A stretch of 64,000 bases of DNA from positions 1 through 64,000 of the forward strand of contig NZ_JAVHJP010000002.1 of the NCBI RefSeq assembly GCF_031020795.1, in the 5' to 3' direction. The notes beneath the pieces are model-generated. The model was not told where the DNA came from. It did not search any database and was given only the letters and a program-made list of their open reading frames with translations. The translations under genes and the position numbers were made by a program. Shown here in pieces: positions 57,970-64,000 of this stretch (its first letter is position 1; each line of letters starts with the position of its first letter). Origin of the DNA: Hydrogenophaga pseudoflava (lineage in GTDB: Bacteria; Pseudomonadota; Gammaproteobacteria; Burkholderiales; Burkholderiaceae_C).

Positions 57970-59111
57970 TCTACCTCGACCACCACGCGACCACACCGCC
58001 CTTGCAGGCGGTGATCGACGCCATGGCAGCGGTGATGGCGGGCACCTGGGCCAACGCCTCGTCAAAACACGGGCCGGGCCAAGCCGCCAGCCGGGTGCTG
58101 GCGGGGGCGCGTTCGGTGGTGGCGCAGGCGCTGGGCTGCAAACCGGCCGAGGTGGTGTTCACCAGCGGCGCCACCGAGGCCAACCACCTGGCGGTGCGCG
58201 GCCTGCTGGCGGCCGCGCCCGCCGGCCGGCGGCGCGTGCTGTTCAGCGCGGTGGAGCACGCGGGCCACCTGAAGCTGGCGCGCGATCTGGCCGAGGCCGG
58301 TGTGCCGGTGGACTTCCTGCCCGTGCAGCCAGACGGCACGCTGGACCTCGACGCCGCCACGCGCCTGATCCGCGACGACGTGGCCGTGGTCTCGCTGATG
58401 GCGGCGAACAACGAGACCGGCGTGCTGATGCCGGTGGCCGGTGTCGCGGCGCTGGCTGCGGCGGCCGGCGCGCGCCTGCACGTGGACGCGACGCAATGGA
58501 TCGGCAAGCGGCCGTTCCGCTTTGCCGACTGGGGCGCCGACGCGGTGAGCTTCTCGGCCCACAAGTTCAACGGCCCCAAGGGCGTGGGCGCGCTGCTGCT
58601 GCGCCAGGGCGTGGCGGTCCGCCCGCCCGTGCCGGGTTCGCAGGAGCGCGGCCGGCGTGGCGGCACCGAGAACCTGCCGGCCATCGTGGGCCTGGCGACT
58701 GCGCTGGAGGCGCTGGGCGACCTGGACGCCGAAGCAGCGCGGCAGGCCATGCTGCGCGACCGGCTGGAAGCCGCGGTGCTGGCCGAACTACCCGGCGTGC
58801 ACATCTGGTCGCGGGCGGTGCCGCGCCTGCCGGGCGTGAGCTTCCTGCGCGTGGGCGGCCTTGAGGCCGACGTGGTGCTCGGCCGGCTCGAACGCCTGGG
58901 CTTCGCGGCCTCGTCCGGCGCGGCCTGCTCGTCCTCGGGCAGCGAGCCCTCGCACGTGTTGCGCGCCATGGGCGTGCCCCACGGCGAAGCCCTGGGCGCC
59001 ATCCGCCTCTCGCTGGGCCGCACCACCACCGATGCCGACGTGGACGCGCTGATCGCGGCGCTGCCCACCCTCCGGTCCCTGCTGCCCACGGTGCAGCCTG
59101 CGGCCGCCTGA
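57966..59111 (+). CDS. nifS: NifS-type cysteine desulfurase
   Basis: A 381-aa PLP cysteine desulfurase. It starts MIYLDHHATTPPLQAVIDAM; PLP Lys in SFSAHKFNGPKG and persulfide Cys in SSGAACSSSGSEPSH. It lacks the IscU-docking tail seen in IscS (46771), so it is a different subclass. Probably dedicated sulfur donor for nitrogenase or NifB maturation. No nifU-type scaffold is next to it; the nearest is iscU. Translationally coupled to the 118-aa gene. Confidence 0.87.
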   Translation: MIYLDHHATTPPLQAVIDAMAAVMAGTWANASSKHGPGQAASRVLAGARSVVAQALGCKPAEVVFTSGATEANHLAVRGLLAAAPAGRRRVLFSAVEHAGHLKLARDLAEAGVPVDFLPVQPDGTLDLDAATRLIRDDVAVVSLMAANNETGVLMPVAGVAALAAAAGARLHVDATQWIGKRPFRFADWGADAVSFSAHKFNGPKGVGALLLRQGVAVRPPVPGSQERGRRGGTENLPAIVGLATALEALGDLDAEAARQAMLRDRLEAAVLAELPGVHIWSRAVPRLPGVSFLRVGGLEADVVLGRLERLGFAASSGAACSSSGSEPSHVLRAMGVPHGEALGAIRLSLGRTTTDADVDALIAALPTLRSLLPTVQPAAA

Positions 59112-59141
59112 CCACCTGTTCCCCCATTCCTGGAGCCGACG

Positions 59142-59360
59142 ATGAAAGTGATGATCCGCAAAGACAGCAAGGGCGTGCTCAGCGCCTACGTGCCCAAGAA
59201 GGACCTGGAGGAACCCATCGTCTCGATGGCCAACCCGGACATGTGGGGCGGCCTGGTGACCCTGGCCAACGGCTGGCAGCTGGACCTGCCGGCCATGGCG
59301 GCCGACACGCCGCTGCCGATCACGGTCGAGGCGCGAAAGCTGGCATCCGCAGAAGAGTGA
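59142..59360 (+). CDS. nifT: NifT/FixU family protein
   Basis: A 72-aa protein of the NifT/FixU family: MKVMIRKDSKGVLSAYVPKKDLEE, then WGGLVTLANGWQLDLP. Small, conserved in nif clusters, not required for fixation in Klebsiella and without assigned function. Usually found after nifK, but here it follows nifS. Confidence 0.92.
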   Translation: MKVMIRKDSKGVLSAYVPKKDLEEPIVSMANPDMWGGLVTLANGWQLDLPAMAADTPLPITVEARKLASAEE

Positions 59361-59380
59361 TTCATCCAAGGAGAAACACC

Positions 59381-59641
59381 ATGGGACTCTCCGGCGAACA
59401 ACTGCAGACCGCCCGCGAGGTGGTGGGTTATGCCCCCACGCTGCGCGACGCCGCCACCATCCTGCGCGGCCGCTACCCCGGCGTGCGCGCCATCGTGGTC
59501 GACGAGATGGACATGCGCGACGAGACCCCGGCCCTGCGCCTGGGCCACCGCAACGTCTACCTGGCGGCCAGCAACGGCCACTGCTGGCACGTCACGCAGA
59601 GCGCCGACGAGGCCTCGGTGTTCATCCTCACCCAGCACTGA
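59381..59641 (+). CDS. Small nif-associated protein (86 aa)
   Basis: An 86-aa protein beginning MGLSGEQLQTAREVVGYAPT, with a helical N-terminal half and a beta-rich C-terminal half (IVVDEMDMRDETPALRLG, VYLAASNGHCWHVTQ). Resembles small conserved proteins annotated only as nif-associated (possibly the DUF6129 type; not certain). AAGGAGAAACACC is a strong ribosome site. 20 nt after nifT and 12 nt before the DegT-like gene. Confidence 0.75.
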   Translation: MGLSGEQLQTAREVVGYAPTLRDAATILRGRYPGVRAIVVDEMDMRDETPALRLGHRNVYLAASNGHCWHVTQSADEASVFILTQH

Positions 59642-59653
59642 ACGGAGGCCACC

Positions 59654-60817
59654 ATGGACGTCGAAACCATCGCGCTGTGTGAGTCCTCCATCAGCGACCA
59701 GGGCCTGTCGCTGGTCGAGGCGGTGCTCGAATCCGGGCGCTGGGGCGACGGCCCCATGCTCGAATCCTTCGAGCAGGGCTTCGCGCGCTGGGTTGGCCGG
59801 CGGTACGCGGTGGCCGTGGGCAGCGGCACGCTGGGCACCTGGATCACCCTGCGCGCGATGGGCATCGGCCCCGGCGACGAGGTGGTCTGTGCCTCGCACA
59901 CCTGGCACCAGGTGGCTCAGGCCATCACGCTGGCAGGCGCCACCCCGGTGTTCGCCGACATCAACTACTGGAGCGGCTGCCTCAGCGCCGAAAAGGCCGC
60001 GCTCAAGATCACGCCCGCCACCCGTGCCATCCTGGCCGGCAACACCAACGGCCACCCGGCCGCCTGGAAGGCGCTGCGCGCACTGGCCGACGCCCATGGC
60101 CTCAAGCTCATCGAGGACAGCACCGAGGCACTGGGTTCGCGCTACCTGGGCCAGAGCGTCGGCAGCTTCGGCGACGTGTCGGTGTTCGACTTCTCCATGC
60201 CCTCGGCCCTGTGCACGGGCGAAGGCGGCATGCTGCTGACCGACGACGAGGCGCTGGCCATCGAGCTGCGCTACCTGCGCCAGCGGCGCCTGTCGGACCG
60301 GGCCTCGGTCTCCATCGGTTCGCGCGTGCCGCTGCAGGCGGGCATGAGTGAGCTGACCGCCGCACTGGGCCTGGCGCAGCTGTCCGACCTGGACGAACGC
60401 CTGCTGCAGCGCAAGCGGGTCGAGGCCTGGTACCACGCCGAAATGCAGAGCTTCGAGGGCGTGAAGCCGCCGTACCTGGCCGAGGACGTGGACGAGGTGC
60501 ACTGGATGCTGTACGTCGTGCACCTGGGCAAGCGTTTCGGCGCGAGCGCACGCACCCAGATGATCGAGGACATGAAGGCCTGCGGCGTCGAGACCGCGGC
60601 CTACAGCCACCCGCTGCACCAGCAGTTCTTCTACATGAACGCCGCCGGCGCCACGGGCCGACAGCGCGGCGTGCTGCCCGACACCGACCGCATCGGCGAC
60701 CGCGCGCTGGCCCTGCCGCTGCACACCGGCCTGGACGCGGAACAGGTCAAGTACATCGTCAAGACGCTCAAGGACACCGCGACCAATGTCGGTGCGGGCG
60801 CAGCCATTTACCTCTGA
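59654..60817 (+). CDS. DegT/DnrJ/EryC1-family protein lacking the PLP lysine
   Basis: A 387-aa fold-type I PLP-enzyme homologue of the DegT/StrS sugar aminotransferase family. It keeps AVGSGTLGTWITLRAMG, the LIEDSTEALGSRYLG Asp region and CTGEGGMLLTDDEAL. In the family motif F-x-F-H-x-x-K the Lys position is Ser184 (VFDFSMPSALCTGEGG), so no Schiff base with PLP can form there. The 'VHLYG' substrate segment is also changed to GNTNG. A Lys replacement occurs naturally in ColD-type dehydratases (His), so either an altered reaction or a non-catalytic role is possible. It sits 10 nt ahead of the SIR2-like gene in the nifB unit. Confidence 0.85.
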   Translation: MDVETIALCESSISDQGLSLVEAVLESGRWGDGPMLESFEQGFARWVGRRYAVAVGSGTLGTWITLRAMGIGPGDEVVCASHTWHQVAQAITLAGATPVFADINYWSGCLSAEKAALKITPATRAILAGNTNGHPAAWKALRALADAHGLKLIEDSTEALGSRYLGQSVGSFGDVSVFDFSMPSALCTGEGGMLLTDDEALAIELRYLRQRRLSDRASVSIGSRVPLQAGMSELTAALGLAQLSDLDERLLQRKRVEAWYHAEMQSFEGVKPPYLAEDVDEVHWMLYVVHLGKRFGASARTQMIEDMKACGVETAAYSHPLHQQFFYMNAAGATGRQRGVLPDTDRIGDRALALPLHTGLDAEQVKYIVKTLKDTATNVGAGAAIYL

Positions 60818-60827
60818 AGGAACACCC

Positions 60828-61682
60828 ATGTCCGACGCCATCGATGGCCTGATCGCCGACATCGCCCGCCAGCTCGACGCCGGGCGGGTCATCCCCTACC
60901 TGGGTTCCGGCATGCTGTCGCTGTGCGACGACGTGGCCGTGCCCGCCACGCCGGCCGCGCTGGTGGCGCTGATGACCGCCAGGGTCAGCGTGCCGCACAA
61001 GATCCGCCAGAAGCTCACGCAGGCGGCGCAGTTCATCGAGAACTTCAAGCACCGCAAGTCGGTGGTGATGATCATGGACGAGGCCTATGCGCCCGTGCCC
61101 GCGCCGTCGCCGCTGCACCGCGCGCTGGCCGCCAGCGGCGCCACGCTCTGGGTCGACACCTGGTACGACGACACCATGCTGGCCGCCATGAAGGCCGCAC
61201 GGCCGCAGGGCGGCTGGCGCCAGATCCAGGGCCTGTCGCAGTCCGAACACTTCGGCCAGTGGACCGCCGACTACGGCGCCGAAGGCCACATCGCCGACAC
61301 GCCGGCCACCGGCGCCACGCCGCTGCTCTACCGCCCCATCGGCGGCCGCAGCCCGGCCAGCAACTACCTCGTTTCCGACAGCGACTACGTCGAGGTGCTG
61401 ACGGAGATCGACATCCAGACCCCCATCCCCGCCGTGGTGCAGGAGCGCCGCAAGGGCAGGGGCTTCCTGTTCCTGGGCTGCCGCTTCGACGACCAGCTCA
61501 CCCGCAGCTTCGCGCGCCAGATCATGAAGCGCTCCAGCGACACGCACTGGGCCGTGCTGCCCGACGAACCCACGCGCATGGAGGCGCGCTTCCTCGAAGA
61601 GCAGGGCATCACGCGCATTCCTCTGCCGCTGGCCGAGGTCGCCGCCCGGCTCACCGACGCGCTGCAGGCCGAGCCGGCCTGA
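60828..61682 (+). CDS. SIR2-like protein with degenerate catalytic site
   Basis: A 284-aa protein with sirtuin-like NAD-fold motifs: VIPYLGSGML (residues 22-30, for GAGxS), VDTWYDD (109-115, for the TTNYD motif of SIR2_2 proteins), SDSDYVEVL (183-191) and FLFLGCRFDDQLTRSF (214-228). The catalytic His-Gly expected between the last two is YRPIGG, with Ile171 in place of His. NAD binding may persist, but deacylase or NADase chemistry looks unlikely. SIR2_2 proteins elsewhere serve in anti-phage defence; here the setting is a nif operon, right after the DegT-like gene. Confidence 0.72.
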   Translation: MSDAIDGLIADIARQLDAGRVIPYLGSGMLSLCDDVAVPATPAALVALMTARVSVPHKIRQKLTQAAQFIENFKHRKSVVMIMDEAYAPVPAPSPLHRALAASGATLWVDTWYDDTMLAAMKAARPQGGWRQIQGLSQSEHFGQWTADYGAEGHIADTPATGATPLLYRPIGGRSPASNYLVSDSDYVEVLTEIDIQTPIPAVVQERRKGRGFLFLGCRFDDQLTRSFARQIMKRSSDTHWAVLPDEPTRMEARFLEEQGITRIPLPLAEVAARLTDALQAEPA

Positions 61683-61725
61683 GCGCATTCCATTTTTGTC
61701 GTCCCACGAAACCACAGAGAAGACC

Positions 61726-62022
61726 ATGACCACACTCACCGTGCTCCCCTCCGGCAAGACCTACGACGTGGCCGCCGGCACCACCATCATGAAAGCCCTG
61801 CTCGCCGCGGGCGAGGCCATTGCCCAGAAATGCGGCGGCAACGCCAGCTGCGGTTCCTGCCACATCTTCGTGACCGAAGGCCGCAAGACCATCTCGCGCA
61901 TCCAGAAGCCGGAAAACGACAAGCTTGACACCCTGGTGGGCGTGGGCTCCAAGTCGCGGCTGGCCTGCCAGGCGGTGCTGGGCGACGAGCCGGTCACGGT
62001 GGAACTCTTGACGTTTGTTTGA
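61726..62022 (+). CDS. 2Fe-2S plant/ISC-type ferredoxin
   Basis: A 98-aa 2Fe-2S ferredoxin with C-X5-C-X2-C (KCGGNASCGSCHIFV) and a fourth Cys in RLACQAV. ATG 61726 is preferred (AGAGAAGACC upstream) over one ten codons earlier. Similar to ferredoxins encoded near nif genes (FdxD/FeSII-like groups), which donate electrons or protect nitrogenase. It precedes the FAD oxidoreductase by 7 nt, so the two could form an electron-transfer pair. Confidence 0.88.
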   Translation: MTTLTVLPSGKTYDVAAGTTIMKALLAAGEAIAQKCGGNASCGSCHIFVTEGRKTISRIQKPENDKLDTLVGVGSKSRLACQAVLGDEPVTVELLTFV

Positions 62023-62029
62023 CCACACC

Positions 62030-63613
62030 ATGGCCGAGGTTGTGCCGCTGATGCGGGACGTGGTGATCGTCGGCGCCGGCCTGTGTGGTCTGGCGCTGGC
62101 GCATCGGCTGGTGGTGCGCGGCCAGCGCGTGTGCCTGCTCGAAGCGCGCGAGCGTGTGGGCGGGCGCGTGCTGACGCAGACCGACGCCGCCACCGGCCAG
62201 CCGCTGGACCTTGGCCCATCCTGGTTCTGGCCGGACACCGAGCCGCACATGGTGGCGCTGCTCGCGGCGCTGGGGCTGGAGAGCTCCGGACAGCACGATC
62301 CCGGCGACGCGCTCTGGCTCACCGACCCGAACCGCGCGCCCGAACGGCGGCAGGAGGCCGGCGGTGTGCACGCGGGGGCGCGGCGCATCCGGGGCGGCAG
62401 TGCGCGCCTGACCGATGCGCTGCGGGCGGCCTTGCCCGACGGCTGCGTGATCACCGGCTCGGCCTTGTTGGGGCTGCGCGACCTGGGCGACAGTGTCGAG
62501 CTGCTGCGCACCGGCGGCCCGGCGCTGCGCGCGCGCCGCGTGGTGCTGGCGCTGCCGCCGCGGCTGGTGCAGGAGCGCATCGCCTTCGACCCGCCCTTGC
62601 CGGCCGCGCTGGACGAGGCCCTGAAAGACACCCCCACCTGGATGGCGGCGCAGGCCAAGGCGGTGGTGGCGTTTGCCACGCCGTTCTGGCGCGACGCCGG
62701 CCATTCAGGCAACGCCTTCGTGCGCCACCCGCAGGCGGTGCTGGGCGAGGTGTTCGACCAGAGCCGTGAGCCCGCGGGTGCTTTGGGCGGTTTCGTGGCA
62801 CTGAGCGCGGCGCAGCGCGAACACTTCCGGGTTGGGCTGCCGCTGCTGATCGAGAGCCAGCTGGCACAGCTTTACGGGATTGACGCGCAATCGGGCACGC
62901 TGGTGCTGCAGGACTGGGCGCTGGAGCGCTGGACCTGCAGCGAGGCCGACCGCGCCGAGCCGCCCGCCTGGCCGCAGGCCGATGCGCTGCTGCGGCGCGG
63001 CCACTGGGGCGGGCGCCTGTGGTTCGGCGGCACCGAAACCGCCACGCACGGCGCCGGCCACATGGAAGGCGCGCTGGCCGCGGCCGAACGCATCGCCCAC
63101 GCGCTGCTGGCGCCCACCACCATCGACGCCACCACCGATGCCGCCGGTGACCAGGCCAGCGCCATCGCCGGCTTCACGGCCGTGGTGCAGCGCCTGCGCG
63201 CCCTCGCGGGTGAGCGCTACCGGCAACAGCTGGTGCGCCTGCTCTCGGCCCAGCAGCATCAACAGCTGACGCAGCGCGCGCTGCTCGCGGTGGCCGACCA
63301 GACCTACAGCGAGGCGCTGGCCCGGCTCGACGCCTTCGCGCCGTGGTGCGGCAGCGCACACACCGACCAGGGCCGCCACGCGCTCACGCCCGTGCTGCTC
63401 AAGGCCTTCGAAGGCTGGAACAAGGCGCTGCTGGACGAGGCCCTGGCGCACAACGGCACGTCGTGTGCGCTGTCGAACTTTCCGCAGGACCACCGGCCCG
63501 ACGCGGAGCTGTTGCGTGCGATCACCCGCGACCTGGCGGCCGCCTGGCGCGAGTTCGCGCTGGAACTCAACGCACGCCTGGTGGTCGCGCCCGCGGCGCT
63601 GGAGGCGGCGTGA
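62030..63613 (+). CDS. FAD-dependent amine oxidase-like flavoprotein with C-terminal extension
   Basis: A 527-aa flavoprotein. The N-terminal FAD fold is VVIVGAGLCGLALAHRL with the Glu at the end of strand 2 and RVGGRV. The C-terminal FAD motif is LWFGGTETATHGAGHMEGA at about residue 330-350, as in monoamine oxidase/polyamine oxidase families. A further ~170 residues after it are helical and end ELNARLVVAPAALEAA; they include a Trp/Cys-containing block (APWCGSAH). Substrate unknown. Encoded just after a 2Fe-2S ferredoxin in the nifB unit. Its stop overlaps the next start. Confidence 0.8.
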   Translation: MAEVVPLMRDVVIVGAGLCGLALAHRLVVRGQRVCLLEARERVGGRVLTQTDAATGQPLDLGPSWFWPDTEPHMVALLAALGLESSGQHDPGDALWLTDPNRAPERRQEAGGVHAGARRIRGGSARLTDALRAALPDGCVITGSALLGLRDLGDSVELLRTGGPALRARRVVLALPPRLVQERIAFDPPLPAALDEALKDTPTWMAAQAKAVVAFATPFWRDAGHSGNAFVRHPQAVLGEVFDQSREPAGALGGFVALSAAQREHFRVGLPLLIESQLAQLYGIDAQSGTLVLQDWALERWTCSEADRAEPPAWPQADALLRRGHWGGRLWFGGTETATHGAGHMEGALAAAERIAHALLAPTTIDATTDAAGDQASAIAGFTAVVQRLRALAGERYRQQLVRLLSAQQHQQLTQRALLAVADQTYSEALARLDAFAPWCGSAHTDQGRHALTPVLLKAFEGWNKALLDEALAHNGTSCALSNFPQDHRPDAELLRAITRDLAAAWREFALELNARLVVAPAALEAA

Positions 63614-63990
63614 TGGATGCGGGGCACCGGATCGCCACCAGCGCCTTGCTGAACCTGATCGAGCAGGCTGGGCTGGACGTGGCCACCCTGGCCGAAGGCC
63701 TGGACGAAGCCGATCTGCGCCGCTCGCGCCTGACCCGCGCCGAACTGCTGCGGCACCTGCGCGTGCTGGCGGGCAGTGCGATCGCTGTGCCGCCCTCCGC
63801 GCGGCAAGACATGCCCGAGCTGGACTGGGAGGGCTGGCGCCTGCTCTCTCTGCGCCTGCAGGCCGGGGCGGGCGAGGACCTCGACGACGCGATCTGGTTC
63901 GCCATCCACTCCGTGGTGCCCGCCACGCTGCTGTGGCTGCGCGTGTACCGGCAGAGCCAGCCCCAGCTGTTCGTGATGTCGCCAGACTGA
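63613..63990 (+). CDS. Nif-cluster protein of unknown function (125 aa)
   Basis: A 125-aa soluble protein starting MDAGHRIATSALLNLIEQAG. The N-terminal half is helical and the C-terminal half has DAIWFAIHSVVPATLLWLRVYRQ. Not recognised. The ATG overlaps the preceding stop (TGATG), so it is co-translated with the flavoprotein. The gene is complete and ends 10 bases before the window edge. Confidence 0.7.
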   Translation: MDAGHRIATSALLNLIEQAGLDVATLAEGLDEADLRRSRLTRAELLRHLRVLAGSAIAVPPSARQDMPELDWEGWRLLSLRLQAGAGEDLDDAIWFAIHSVVPATLLWLRVYRQSQPQLFVMSPD

Positions 63991-64000
63991 ACGCGGCGGG

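Noticed and set aside
59654..60817. A frameshift or sequencing error as the cause of the missing PLP lysine in the DegT-like gene
   Set aside because: The frame is intact on both sides of the motif and the alignment needs no gap (VFDFSMPSALCTGEGG against the family pattern), so a true substitution is the simpler reading.

Overview
The window is GC-rich (roughly 65-70% by eye) bacterial DNA that looks like a beta-proteobacterium of the order Burkholderiales, probably Comamonadaceae or a close relative. The signs are many orphan tripartite tricarboxylate (TTT/'Bug') binding proteins, Burkholderiales-type regulators, a long G/C hairpin repeat and a NifA of the oxygen-sensitive beta/alpha type. 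No rRNA, tRNA, CRISPR array or transposase was found.

Region 1 (1-14161) is a myo-inositol catabolic locus. It holds a partial sugar-phosphate isomerase/epimerase and a LacI-type regulator. A sugar ABC transporter (permease, ATPase, binding protein) faces away from iolC-DUF2090, iolD, iolE and iolB. A LysR regulator and iolA/mmsA (malonate/methylmalonate-semialdehyde dehydrogenase) follow. Together these import inositol, convert inosose to the 5-deoxyglucuronate line, phosphorylate and cleave it, and oxidise the semialdehyde to acetyl-CoA. An inositol dehydrogenase (iolG) is not in view and may lie to the left.

Region 2 (14162-15740) is a small lower-GC island with an Mrr-like restriction endonuclease. 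It is flanked by a perfect 47-bp inverted repeat that forms the core of two ~100-bp hairpin elements.

Region 3 (15741-29389) is an IclR-controlled catabolic cluster for an unidentified carboxylic acid: three TTT binding proteins, an ADP-forming acyl-CoA ligase, a class III CoA-transferase, enoyl-CoA hydratase, a FadB-like fusion, an MmgE/PrpD protein, a PcaF-like thiolase and an alpha/beta hydrolase. Region 4 (29422-37164) is a complete tctABC tricarboxylate transporter with its TctDE-like two-component system, followed by a separate GntR / TTT / amidohydrolase unit.

Region 5 (37275-63990) is a nitrogen-fixation accessory island. One minus-strand unit is nifV-cysE-nifW-fixABCX. Another is a nif-embedded ISC operon (iscS-iscU-erpA-like-iscA-hscA-fdx). 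nifA diverges from iscS. A long plus-strand unit runs from nifB through fdxN, an iscA-like gene, TPR and LRV proteins, two nifZ, nifS, nifT and a string of poorly known genes (DegT-like, SIR2-like, 2Fe-2S ferredoxin, FAD amine oxidase, small ORFs). Sigma-54 (-24/-12) sites precede nifV, iscS, nifA and nifB, and canonical NifA boxes (TGT-N10-ACA) precede nifV and nifB. Nitrogenase structural genes are not in the window. Between nifA and nifB lies an accessory patch with an RcnB-like protein, a membrane protein, a truncated toxin-antitoxin pair and a second low-GC restriction endonuclease.

The most unusual observation is that two adjacent genes of the nifB unit, the DegT-like and SIR2-like ones, both appear to have lost the catalytic residue of their families (PLP lysine and sirtuin histidine). 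They may be a nif-linked pseudoenzyme or repurposed-enzyme pair.
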